Shown piece after piece: positions 24,885-33,876 of a DNA stretch of 64,000 nt (its first letter is position 1; every line of letters begins with the position of its first letter). The notes beneath the pieces were generated by a model that was not told where the DNA came from, searched no databases, and saw nothing but the letters and a program-made list of their open reading frames with translations. Location of the stretch: the IMG/VR virus record IMGVR_UViG_3300020195_000027, positions 1 through 64,000 of that record. The stretch is one strand, 5' to 3'. The DNA is from a virus. The translations under genes and the position numbers were made by a program.

Positions 24885-27428
24885 ATGAGCCAGGCCATAT
24901 TTTTTAACCCATTCGTTTCGTCTGCACCAATCCTAGTAGGGGCTGGTAACGGCACACTTACGGTTAATAGGTTAACACACTTCACCGTAACCCAGACATA
25001 TACCGCGGTGTGTACCGCCATTGCGCCATTCGTCGTGTTTCAGGTTATCGGATCTCTTGACGGTCCCGTAGGTGTTGCTCAAGTAGGGCAGGAATTTTCA
25101 GACGAAGACTTAAAAATATTCTTTACGATTAATCAGGGGCCAACGCTTTTCGATATTGGGGACACGTTCACACTATCTGTTACGCAAGGCACCGATGTAG
25201 AGCAGTTAAACATAGATTTATACGATGAGTTACCACAAAAGAATTTCGGTGACGGTGTAATTGGGGATTTCAAGGGCGATCACAACGTGAGATTTGAGAA
25301 TCTCAACAACGAAGCCGAAAGAACCATACAAGATTTGACGTTTACCTCTCTATTAGACAATGAAGAGGGTAACGGAATCCTTATCAGGTACGCAAATGCT
25401 CCTGGAAACGTCAACGCTACGTTAATTTTGCAAGACCTAACCTACGAGGCGGTCGCAACAGGGACTCCTGGAAACGCCATTACGGTTGAATACGAGGATT
25501 ATGATCCAGCGGTCAACGCGACGGTAACAATTCAAGACTTGTTGTATGCTGCTAGCAACGCGGGAGCAGATGGAAACAATATTTCTATCGAATACACTAC
25601 GGGAGCAACGGCTGGACTTGAAGTTGTAGTCGTAACGGTTGACGCTATATCGATTCAAATTGAAGCAGGAGTATCAACTGCCGATCAAATAAAAACAGCA
25701 ATTCAAACAACTCCCGCAGCCATCGCTTTAGTAACGCCATTCACAGCGGGAACAGGATTAGAAACTCAAACGGCTCCAGAGGGTCCTACATTTTTGTCAG
25801 GTGGCCTTGATGCGGTAGGCGATGCTGGGAATGAAGTCGTAACGGTAGTTTTAGATGCGATAAAAGTAAAACTTCAAACAGGAGTATCAGCAGCAACACA
25901 AGTAAAGGCTGCGCTTGACGCAAGTGTTCCTGCTTCGGCCATAGTTACTGCCACAATAAGCGGAGTTGGGCCTAATGCTCAAACCGCTCCAGTAGTTCCA
26001 ACTAATTTAGCCGGCGGTGTAACGGGCAGCGGCGGTCCGGGGTTTGAAATAGTCACTGTTAATGGGACTTACATATTGGTTGAGTTCCAATCATTAGCAT
26101 CTAACGCAACACAAATAAAAACAGCAATTGCCGCTAACGTAGATGCTGCGGCAATTGTAGCTATAGACATTAGTGGGACGGCTTCAGATCCACAGTCCGC
26201 TCCAGCGATTAGATTCCTTAGAAGTGGATCACCAGTAGATTATTTTTCGTTTAACAAACGAGAGTTAAGCGTTCCTCTAGAGTTTTACGAAGGTAACGCC
26301 AATTTATTAGGCAACAAAGGGATATTTCAAAGCGATATTTGGGGATTTGGAAACACTACTCTTCGGGGAATTGTTAAACTCGACGACATTAGGTCGGTAG
26401 ATAACATTTCGGGCGATCCGATATATAATCTTCAAAAAGAAACAAACATATTAATACAGTTCAAATCACAGCTTCAGATCACTTTAGACGAAATAAACCC
26501 CAAGAGGGTTAAACTATCGGGTGCTGACATCGAGTTACTTGATGGCAGGATCCTGAGACAAGAGATTTCAAAAAAGATCATGAAGTTCGAGGGTGCCGTC
26601 ATTGATTTGGAGACAGGTGATGTTTTCGAGTCGGACGGCATAACTCCATACCCCGATAGCTTCTTGCCATCTGCAATTCCAATTGCAAATTATGGCTGGT
26701 ATTCAATTGGTCTAATTCCAGACATTGCTGATTCCGAAAACAGAATGACCGTAAAGGTCAGGGTTGAGCCGGCAATCGGATTTAACGTAACAAGTGAGTC
26801 GGCTCCAAGAGCTAACTTTGTTGGATCCAAACCAATCGGTGAGGTTTTCGTACAGTCTGATGGTGTAACAATCGAAAACTTACTAGAAGAGAACATTTCT
26901 CAAATGGGATTTGGTGCTGGTGGTGGCGGTGGGGTAGGTTATCAAGAAATCCCGACGGGTTTGGTAAACGGACTCAATGATACTTTCGCATTAACAAAAG
27001 TTCCAAGCGATAATAATTCGGTTCTATTGTTTATAGACTTTGTAGCAGTAGACAGGGCTGCTTATAATCTTTTAAATCAAGTAATAACAATCACTGATCC
27101 AACTTGGGTTCCCCAAATTGGGCAGCAAATGTATGCCTTCTATCTTATTGATGGATCTGGTGGCGGTGGCGGGCCAGCTCCTACGGGAACAGAGTATGTA
27201 GAATATAGAACATTAACGGCTCCAGAGGCGACGGCAAAACAATTAGTATTAGCTGCCACTCCCGCGTCTATTTTAAAGGTCAAGGTCGATATAATCGGCG
27301 GGACTTCTCAGGAGTTTGGAATTGATTTTACGGTAATTGGTAATGTTTTAGGTTGGAATGGGTTGGGAATGGATTTACAAGGAATTGCATTAACAGGTGA
27401 TAAACTAAGAGTAACGTACTTTAACTAA
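24885..27428 (+). CDS. Tail tip protein with array of QDLTY-type domains
   Basis: The 847-residue protein contains an N-terminal segment with LTHFTVTQTYTAVCTA, then about three to four tandem or partial copies of the shared domain at about residues 145-445. A middle region (SFNKRELSVPLEFYEG, SDIWGFGNTTLRGIV) follows, then glycine-rich linkers around a QEIPTGLVNGLND module of the family repeated in the next genes. It is likely a tail-tip or fibre-attachment protein. Confidence 0.65.
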   Translation: MSQAIFFNPFVSSAPILVGAGNGTLTVNRLTHFTVTQTYTAVCTAIAPFVVFQVIGSLDGPVGVAQVGQEFSDEDLKIFFTINQGPTLFDIGDTFTLSVTQGTDVEQLNIDLYDELPQKNFGDGVIGDFKGDHNVRFENLNNEAERTIQDLTFTSLLDNEEGNGILIRYANAPGNVNATLILQDLTYEAVATGTPGNAITVEYEDYDPAVNATVTIQDLLYAASNAGADGNNISIEYTTGATAGLEVVVVTVDAISIQIEAGVSTADQIKTAIQTTPAAIALVTPFTAGTGLETQTAPEGPTFLSGGLDAVGDAGNEVVTVVLDAIKVKLQTGVSAATQVKAALDASVPASAIVTATISGVGPNAQTAPVVPTNLAGGVTGSGGPGFEIVTVNGTYILVEFQSLASNATQIKTAIAANVDAAAIVAIDISGTASDPQSAPAIRFLRSGSPVDYFSFNKRELSVPLEFYEGNANLLGNKGIFQSDIWGFGNTTLRGIVKLDDIRSVDNISGDPIYNLQKETNILIQFKSQLQITLDEINPKRVKLSGADIELLDGRILRQEISKKIMKFEGAVIDLETGDVFESDGITPYPDSFLPSAIPIANYGWYSIGLIPDIADSENRMTVKVRVEPAIGFNVTSESAPRANFVGSKPIGEVFVQSDGVTIENLLEENISQMGFGAGGGGGVGYQEIPTGLVNGLNDTFALTKVPSDNNSVLLFIDFVAVDRAAYNLLNQVITITDPTWVPQIGQQMYAFYLIDGSGGGGGPAPTGTEYVEYRTLTAPEATAKQLVLAATPASILKVKVDIIGGTSQEFGIDFTVIGNVLGWNGLGMDLQGIALTGDKLRVTYFN
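25321..26222 (+). repeat. QDLTY-type domain array
   Basis: Successive starts RTIQDLTFTS, LILQDLTYEA and VTIQDLLYAA, then repeated VSTADQIKTAI/VSAATQVKAAL and LSGG/LAGG ends, show stacked and partly nested copies. Some copies are truncated, as expected for unequal recombination. Confidence 0.75.
26938..27180 (+). repeat. QEVPSG-type domain copy 1
   Basis: Encodes QEIPTGLVNGLNDTFALTKV and a conserved AAYNLLNQVITITD strand, between Gly-rich linkers. The same module recurs at 28385-28591 and three times at 28770-29427. Confidence 0.7.
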
Positions 27429-27440
27429 CAGGGAGAACAA

Positions 27441-28337
27441 ATGGCACAGATTAATAAACGTAACATACTAGACAACGCGGTCGGGGCTGCAAAAATAAGA
27501 ATAGAAAACAATGCCTTTCTAAGAGCTAGAAATTTCGCTGATTCGGCTGATGTAAACATCGCAAAAGTCAATGCGTCTAACGTAATTGAATTTGCAAGTT
27601 TACCTCAAGCTGCGGGAACTCCAGCGGCAAACAGCGACTTAGTAAACTACAGCTTTTTACAATCCTTCGTAGCTGGAATGAGAGATCCAAAAGATGCGGT
27701 TCAGTTAGCAACTGCGGCTGCACTACCAGCTTTTACTGCCGCAGGATCGGGCGTAGGAAAGACATTAACTGGAAACGTGAACGGCGCTCTAACGGTGGAT
27801 GGAGTTTTAACAATAGCTGGATACAGAGTACTTAATAGAAGTTCTGGAGCCACTCACATTGATAATGGTATTTATGTTGTTACACAAGTTGGGTCTGGTG
27901 CTTTACCATTTATATTAACAAGAACAACAGACGCAGATGAAAACGCCGAAGTCACAAATGGTCTTTGGACTTGGTCTGTATTTGGAACTGCCAATGCAAG
28001 AAAAGGATGGTTGTTAAATACTGCCGATCCTATCACTGTTGACACAACTGCTTTAGGATTCGTAGAAATTCCAATCCCAACAGATCAACTTTTTAACAAA
28101 GAATCAATCACTCTTGTTGCTGGTGACATTACAAACCAATATGTAGATTTAGCTCAAGAAACTGTAGCTAATTCTTTAATTCTACAATTCGGTGGAGTGG
28201 TACAAATTGAAGGTGTTGATTACACTTTATCTGTAGTGAGTTCAGTAACAAGAATAACCTTCGCTGGTGACTTGGCAACTGCTGGAGCGTCTGAGCTTAT
28301 AGCTACTGATATTTTACGAGCACAATACGCATATTAA
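27441..28337 (+). CDS. Tail fibre-like protein
   Basis: The 298-residue product follows GGGAG. It begins with QINKRNILDNAVGAAKIRI, a tail-fibre N-terminal style, and has a middle domain (GVLTIAGYRVLNRSSGATHI DNG-type, IYVVTQVGSG) seen in phage fibre or receptor-binding proteins, ending in a QEVPSG-like beta unit (VQIEGVDYTLSVVSSVTRIT). Role as a fibre is inferred from pattern and location. Confidence 0.65.
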   Translation: MAQINKRNILDNAVGAAKIRIENNAFLRARNFADSADVNIAKVNASNVIEFASLPQAAGTPAANSDLVNYSFLQSFVAGMRDPKDAVQLATAAALPAFTAAGSGVGKTLTGNVNGALTVDGVLTIAGYRVLNRSSGATHIDNGIYVVTQVGSGALPFILTRTTDADENAEVTNGLWTWSVFGTANARKGWLLNTADPITVDTTALGFVEIPIPTDQLFNKESITLVAGDITNQYVDLAQETVANSLILQFGGVVQIEGVDYTLSVVSSVTRITFAGDLATAGASELIATDILRAQYAY

Positions 28338-28345
28338 GGAATTAA

Positions 28346-28594
28346 ATGAGAGCAATTAGTAGAAACCTAGATTTGATATTCGTTCAGGAAGTTCCTACTG
28401 GAACAATCAATGGGTCGAATGTGACGTTTAGTCTAGGTTTCGCTCCTGCTTTTCCTCTGGGAGTAATGGGTTACTGCGATAGGCTACCCCTTATAAACGG
28501 AGTGGACTACACGATAAGCGGAGTCACTATAACGATGGGTGCGGCTCCAGCTTTGGGACAAGACTTGTTTTTTTCATACATGAGGAGGAACTAA
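28346..28594 (+). CDS. Single-module tail fibre protein
   Basis: The 82-residue protein is essentially one QEVPSG-type module (QEVPTGTINGSNVTFSLG ... INGVDYTISGVTITMG). Its stop overlaps the next ATG by one base. Such a free-standing module may be a trimerisation or attachment piece of the fibre. Confidence 0.65.
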   Translation: MRAISRNLDLIFVQEVPTGTINGSNVTFSLGFAPAFPLGVMGYCDRLPLINGVDYTISGVTITMGAAPALGQDLFFSYMRRN

Positions 28595-29427
28595 TGGGCT
28601 TAGGTAGAATACAAAACGAGGACTTAAAAACAGTCGCCCAACTGATAGCCTCTGGTGCGAGCGCAGCCAGTCTTCCGAATGATGATAAGATTTGGGTTAC
28701 TGCCAATGGGATTTTAAAAACTCTAAAGCAAGCAATTGAAGATGGTGATTTAAGCGGTGGCGGTTTAGAAACTTATACCCAAGAAATGCCATCCGGTACC
28801 GTTAACGGTGCAAACGTAACTTTTACTGTTGCAGGAACTCCGTCAGCCGTTAGAAGATATTTTAAAGAAGTTCCTTCAGGCACAGTCAATAGTTCTAATA
28901 CGGTTTTTACCTTAGCAAACATTCCAGTATCTAGTTCTTTAAAGTTAACTGTGAATGGTTTGCTAAAAAGATTGACCACTGATTACACTTTGGCAGGTTC
29001 TACAGTTACATTTGTTGTTGCGCCGACTACTGGTTCTAATTTATATGCCGATTATGGAAACGATGATTTAAAAACATTCTATTTATACAGAAACGGTATT
29101 TTAGTTCAACAAGGCTCCGGTTTAACGAAATATACAATTTCAGGATCAACAATTACATTTGGAACCGCGCCTCTTACTGGAACAGATCTTTACTGTGAAT
29201 ATAACACGAACTTCAGAGAGATACAGGAAGTGCCGAGCGGTACTGTAAATGGAAGTAATGCTGTGTTTATCACAAGCCTATCTCCGGTTGGATCCTCTAT
29301 AATGAGAGTTTGGTTGGATGGGTTAGAACAACGATTAACAACCGATTATACATTCTCAGGAAACACAATCACTTATATGCCTGCACCAAGTATCGGACAA
29401 TTGCCTTACTGTGGATATGAATTTTAA
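28594..29427 (+). CDS. Tail fibre protein with three QEVPSG-type modules
   Basis: Residues about 1-55 form an N-terminal domain (RIQNEDLKTVAQLI ... ANGILKTLKQAIEDGDL) shared with the three Kelch genes that follow. Then come one partial and two fuller modules (MPSGTVNGANVTFTV; VPSGTVNSSNTVFTL; VPSGTVNGSNAVFIT), each with LTTDYTL/FSG-T-T strands. The shared N-terminus suggests all four bind the same site on the tail. Confidence 0.7.
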   Translation: MGLGRIQNEDLKTVAQLIASGASAASLPNDDKIWVTANGILKTLKQAIEDGDLSGGGLETYTQEMPSGTVNGANVTFTVAGTPSAVRRYFKEVPSGTVNSSNTVFTLANIPVSSSLKLTVNGLLKRLTTDYTLAGSTVTFVVAPTTGSNLYADYGNDDLKTFYLYRNGILVQQGSGLTKYTISGSTITFGTAPLTGTDLYCEYNTNFREIQEVPSGTVNGSNAVFITSLSPVGSSIMRVWLDGLEQRLTTDYTFSGNTITYMPAPSIGQLPYCGYEF

Positions 29428-29439
29428 TAGGAGTATAAG

Positions 29440-30792
29440 ATGAGTTCAAGAATATTACAGGGTAGTGATTTAAAAACGAGCGCGGAAAGCGGCGGCGATG
29501 CAAATCTAAATCCAGATACTCAAATTTATGTCACCGGAAACAGTTTGAATAAATTATTTAGTGCCGCCGTTATAGCTCAAGATTTTTCCGCATCAATACC
29601 GCAAGTCATCACAAATGCCGCCACTCCGTACAGCATGACTTCCACAGTCAATAGAGCAGTTTTAAAAAATACAGGAACGGGTATTATCATATATCAGCTT
29701 CCCACAGCCGTTGCTGGAAAAAATTTTACGTTTATACAAGGTGCCGGACAACGAACAGATGAGATCCAAATACTTCCCGAAAGTGGTGCTTCGATCTCTT
29801 TAGGTAATAACGTAACGGTTAACCCCGGTCACGTGAAAATAATAAGACGTGGAGTTCAGGTCACGTTGGTTGCGCTTAATTCTACAACGTGGATTGTGCA
29901 AAAAGTAACATCCGTACAGCATCAAAAAAATACTTCAATCGGAGTTTCGGATAAAGAACTCTCATTAGTTGGCAGGAATACTTGGGTGGCCAGAGCTACC
30001 GGAGGAACCGCCAGGGAAGAGTTGGCGGGATTTTCACTAAACGGCTACGGATACATTTGTAGCGGGACTACTGGAGCGAATACAAGCGAAGCCAATCAAT
30101 TTAACGACTCAACCAATGCATGGATAGGTAGGGCGGGAGCAGGCACAGCTAGAACAGGACCGGCCGGATTTGCACTAAATGGGTTTGGTTACAATTGCGG
30201 CGGTTTCGTTGGAGCGCAGGTAAGCACAGCAGATCAATTTAACGACTCAACCAATGCTTGGGTTGGCAGAACGGGCATAGGTACAGCTAGATATCTCCTG
30301 GCCGGCTTTTCACTAAATGGGTACGGTTATGTTTGCAACGGAAATGCTAATACCAATGAAGTTAACCAGCATAATGATTCTGCAAACACGTGGACAATCA
30401 GGGCTACTGGAGGAACTTCCAGACATGGAATCCCGGGGTTCCAACTCAATGGATACGGCTACATTTACGGAGGGTTTGCGGGAGCGAATACAAGCGAAGC
30501 CAATCAATACAATGATTCATCGAACACATGGGTGCTTAGGGCGGGTGCGGGTACAGCCAGAAGCAGATCAGCCGGATTTTCTGTAAACGGATATGGTTAT
30601 CATTGCAATGGACAGAACCCAACAATCACAAACGAAGTTAACCAGTATGATGATTCTACAAACACGTGGATAATCAGGGCTACTGGAGGAACCGCAAGGA
30701 CTAATCCCGCTGGATTTTCTGTAAACGGATATGGTTATCTTTGCAACGGGAATACCGGAGCGGTTACAAATGAAGTTAACCAATATAATTAA
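29440..30792 (+). CDS. Kelch-type six-bladed propeller tail protein 1
   Basis: The N-terminal domain (about 1-50: QGSDLKTSAESGG ... NSLNKLF) is shared with neighbours. Residues about 55-165 form a beta-rich collar. From about 180 to the end there are six repeats of about 45 residues with the pattern NTW--RA--GTAR---AGFSLNGYGY--GG------NQYND. The protein ends exactly at NQYN, so the first NTW strand probably closes the ring. Likely a receptor- or glycan-binding fibre tip (inference). Confidence 0.78.
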   Translation: MSSRILQGSDLKTSAESGGDANLNPDTQIYVTGNSLNKLFSAAVIAQDFSASIPQVITNAATPYSMTSTVNRAVLKNTGTGIIIYQLPTAVAGKNFTFIQGAGQRTDEIQILPESGASISLGNNVTVNPGHVKIIRRGVQVTLVALNSTTWIVQKVTSVQHQKNTSIGVSDKELSLVGRNTWVARATGGTAREELAGFSLNGYGYICSGTTGANTSEANQFNDSTNAWIGRAGAGTARTGPAGFALNGFGYNCGGFVGAQVSTADQFNDSTNAWVGRTGIGTARYLLAGFSLNGYGYVCNGNANTNEVNQHNDSANTWTIRATGGTSRHGIPGFQLNGYGYIYGGFAGANTSEANQYNDSSNTWVLRAGAGTARSRSAGFSVNGYGYHCNGQNPTITNEVNQYDDSTNTWIIRATGGTARTNPAGFSVNGYGYLCNGNTGAVTNEVNQYN

Positions 30793-30803
30793 AAGGGGAA
30801 TAA

Positions 30804-32168
30804 ATGCCTAATCGTATTCAGGGGAGTGATTTTAAAACACTAGCAGAGCTGGGCGGCAGTGGAAATGAATCTAAATTTATTGGCGATGACCAAATTTTTA
30901 TGACCGCCAACTCTTTAAATAAAACTTTAAAACAGGCTATTATAGATGGAGATATGGGCGTTATCGCAAACTTAGCTGTAATCAATAATTCTACTCCAGG
31001 AAATTACAGCATGGCCGCTACCGCGAGTGAAACGCAAATATATCATACGGCCAATATCAGCGTAATATACCAATTGCCGTCAGCTCCAGGGGACACTAGA
31101 ACATTTTCCTTTTATAATGGCGGTATAAATTCAACCAATTTACTGAATGAAGTGAGGATTCAACCAGCCTCAGGAGCAATAATTAGATTTAGAAATCAGG
31201 TGGTAGGATTTCCGGGATTCGTAGCTGTTGCAAAAAGGGGTGGCTCGGTCACTATAATTAATATTAGCCCGACCGTATGGGTAGTTACAGACGCTTCATA
31301 TCAGGATCATCAAAAAAACACTTCAATCGGAACAGTGCGGGACATATCGTTAGTCGGTAGAGACACATGGATAAGTAGAGCGGCAATGCCCGTGGCGCAA
31401 TTTGCGCTTTCATCGTGGATTCAAAACGATTTTGCTTATCAGTCCAACAACGCTGTTTACCAGTACAATGGTTCCGCAAACACCTGGGCGACAAAAACTA
31501 CGCAACCAAATAACCCAATATCTAATACGATGGCTTATTTTCTAAATGGTTTCGGGTATTCTGTCGGGGGATTTTTTGCCGGAGCAAGAAGGTCGTACAA
31601 CGATCAATACAATGACGCTACCAATGCTTGGACTTCAAGAACCGGAACAATTACTGCACGAAATTCCGGAGGGGGAATTTCACTGAATGGATATGGATAC
31701 GTATTCAATGGTTTCGACCCAGGTGGGCCTATTAGTCTCGCAGAACGATATAACGATTCCGCCAATAGTTGGTCGGCTATGGCTGTTACCGGGACCGCAA
31801 AATACAGCCTCGTGGGATTTTTACTAAATGGATACGGCTATGGTGCGGTAGGTGCAGGACCCGTTAGTGATCATAATCAGTACAATGATTCATCTAACAC
31901 TTGGATCGGTAGAAAAGCTTATCCCCTCTCGTTAGAGGCCGCAGGCGTGTTTGCTAACAATAATTATGGATACGTCCTTGCCGGCACAACGGGAACAGAG
32001 GTGAGCTCAGTGTACGAGTACAATGATTCATCTAACACTTGGTCTTTAAAATCGCCCGTAGATGCCGCGTATGACGGGCAGGGAATGGGTTTTGCTGTTG
32101 GTGGTTTTGGATACAGATCTGGGGGGCGTGATGGAGTGGCACGCAGTTCAGTTCAACAATATAACTAA
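30804..32168 (+). CDS. Kelch-type six-bladed propeller tail protein 2
   Basis: Paralogue of the preceding gene, 454 residues. It has the same N-terminal QGSDFKTLAELGG, the same transition (HQKNTSIGTVRDISLVGRDT) and six Kelch blades ending at QQYN. Blades are strongly diverged in the loops while the NTW, NGYGY and YNDSS positions are kept. This is what one expects of diversified binding surfaces. Confidence 0.78.
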   Translation: MPNRIQGSDFKTLAELGGSGNESKFIGDDQIFMTANSLNKTLKQAIIDGDMGVIANLAVINNSTPGNYSMAATASETQIYHTANISVIYQLPSAPGDTRTFSFYNGGINSTNLLNEVRIQPASGAIIRFRNQVVGFPGFVAVAKRGGSVTIINISPTVWVVTDASYQDHQKNTSIGTVRDISLVGRDTWISRAAMPVAQFALSSWIQNDFAYQSNNAVYQYNGSANTWATKTTQPNNPISNTMAYFLNGFGYSVGGFFAGARRSYNDQYNDATNAWTSRTGTITARNSGGGISLNGYGYVFNGFDPGGPISLAERYNDSANSWSAMAVTGTAKYSLVGFLLNGYGYGAVGAGPVSDHNQYNDSSNTWIGRKAYPLSLEAAGVFANNNYGYVLAGTTGTEVSSVYEYNDSSNTWSLKSPVDAAYDGQGMGFAVGGFGYRSGGRDGVARSSVQQYN

Positions 32169-32181
32169 TAAAGGATAATTT

Positions 32182-33552
32182 ATGAGTAAAGTGAGTGGTG
32201 GCGATTTTAAGAACTCAACGGATCTCGCTGGCAATTTAAGTCAATTACCAAACGATACGAAGTTCTATGCAACGGGACAGGTGAAGACAATATTTCAAGC
32301 GATCACAGATGGAAATATTGGTGGATCGCCCGTTCTTCCTAGTATCGTTACAAATTCCGTTGGAGGAAATTACAGCATGTCCGCTACGCCGGATAATACG
32401 TTAATTAGACATACAGCTACCACTTTTTCGACTTATCAGCTCCCTACTCCGGGTTCGGCAGCTAAAAAGTTTTATTTCATGAACGATGCGTCCACTATTC
32501 TTCCGAGATCTAGTGTTAGGATTCAGCCAGCATCTGGACATGGAATCCGTATGGGCAATGAAGTAGTGCAATTTCCAGGATATATTTCGTTGGATAGTAA
32601 TGGGCCCATAGTATCTATTCAATCCCTGGATTCAACAAATTGGTTTGTAGTAAACAACACTAGTCAAATGCACACCAAAAACACAACAATAGGATATCCA
32701 AAAGAGGTCGCGCTAGTTGGCAGAAATACTTGGGTTCAAAAAGGTAACGATATAGCAAGAACAAGTCAGGGCGCGTTTGCACTAAACGGCTACGCGTACG
32801 TTGCGGCGGGAGGAGCTTTCCTCTCTACCGTAAATAGATACAATGATTTGGCCGACACGTGGCTAGGCAGAACTGCTATTCCGGTTGCAATCTCCCAGAC
32901 TAGCGGAATGGCTTTTAATGGATTTGGTTATATCGTCGGCGGAACTACAGGAACTGCAGTCTCAACTAACTATCAATACAATGATTCAGCTGATACTTGG
33001 GCCACTAAACTGGCAACATTATCAGCACTAGATTTTCTGGTTGGTGTTGGTTTTAACGGCTACGGTTATGCTCTAGGCGGGCGTAATGCAGCCGGCACAC
33101 AACAATCCGCTGTGTACAGATACAACGATTCCGCGGACACACAATTGGCGATGGCGGCTCTAAGTCTTACGCGACAAGCGGCTGGGGTTGGGGTATTAAA
33201 CGGTTACATTTATCACGGGACCGGCGCTTCTTCACTGAGCGTTATAGAACAATACAATGATTCATCTAACACTTGGATAACACGAGCAAACTATCCAATA
33301 AGCGTGAGCGATACTTTTGGCGGTTTTGTCAATGGCGGTTACTTTTTACTAGTAGGAGGCACCACAACTTCTTCTAGTAATTCCTACAATGACGCTACTA
33401 ATGCCTGGACCGCAAATCTTAGTTTTTCAGGGAGTCCCACTCCAACAAATACTGGATCAACGTGCGGTAGTTTTGTATTAAATGGTCAGGGGTATGTGTC
33501 GGGCGGGCAGTATGCGGGCGTTTCAGTAAGCTCAACGTATGAATATAATTAA
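32182..33552 (+). CDS. Kelch-type six-bladed propeller tail protein 3
   Basis: Third paralogue, 456 residues, starting MSKVSGGDFKNSTDLAG. It has the HTKNTTIGYPKEVALVGRNT transition and six blades ending at YEYN. One blade has DTQL in place of NTW. Near-identical stretches such as TACAATGATTCATCTAACAC shared with gene 2 point to recent recombination between the paralogues. Confidence 0.78.
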   Translation: MSKVSGGDFKNSTDLAGNLSQLPNDTKFYATGQVKTIFQAITDGNIGGSPVLPSIVTNSVGGNYSMSATPDNTLIRHTATTFSTYQLPTPGSAAKKFYFMNDASTILPRSSVRIQPASGHGIRMGNEVVQFPGYISLDSNGPIVSIQSLDSTNWFVVNNTSQMHTKNTTIGYPKEVALVGRNTWVQKGNDIARTSQGAFALNGYAYVAAGGAFLSTVNRYNDLADTWLGRTAIPVAISQTSGMAFNGFGYIVGGTTGTAVSTNYQYNDSADTWATKLATLSALDFLVGVGFNGYGYALGGRNAAGTQQSAVYRYNDSADTQLAMAALSLTRQAAGVGVLNGYIYHGTGASSLSVIEQYNDSSNTWITRANYPISVSDTFGGFVNGGYFLLVGGTTTSSSNSYNDATNAWTANLSFSGSPTPTNTGSTCGSFVLNGQGYVSGGQYAGVSVSSTYEYN

Positions 33553-33564
33553 AGGAGATTTTTT

Positions 33565-33876
33565 ATGACAATTCTAGAATTTAAATATGATGCAAACGGC
33601 GAAGGAAATTCAGTAATTCCCAATTGGGCTAATCATTCAATTGCTCCTATGTTTTACAAAGCGGCGAATCACACACATGTCGGCATTAGGCTTTCTGATG
33701 CTATTAAAGTTCCAGATGCGGTTTTGAGAATTGCAGACAGGGCGGCGCTCAAAACTAGAAATCGAGGTGCTGGTTTGCAAAAACTAGATGTAGATGGAGT
33801 TACTTTAATCGCAATGACAAATGCTGAGTGTGATGCTGCTACTGATGTTTGGTGTAACTTGGTGGGAATTGCTTAA
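33565..33876 (+). CDS. Small protein after Kelch genes
   Basis: The 103-residue product follows AAGGAG. It contains TILEFKYDANGEGNSVIPNW and VPDAVLRIADRAALKTRN. Its stop overlaps the glycosyltransferase start by one base. No family is recognised; a fibre chaperone or cap is possible. Confidence 0.65.
   Translation: MTILEFKYDANGEGNSVIPNWANHSIAPMFYKAANHTHVGIRLSDAIKVPDAVLRIADRAALKTRNRGAGLQKLDVDGVTLIAMTNAECDAATDVWCNLVGIA

Noticed and set aside
25437-25658. Minus-strand frame in the QDLTY array
   Set aside because: Its repetitive Arg/Ser/Val composition is explained by the repeated sense strand.
29440-33552. Diversity-generating retroelement acting on the Kelch genes
   Set aside because: No reverse transcriptase and no template/variable repeat pair with adenine-directed changes was seen.
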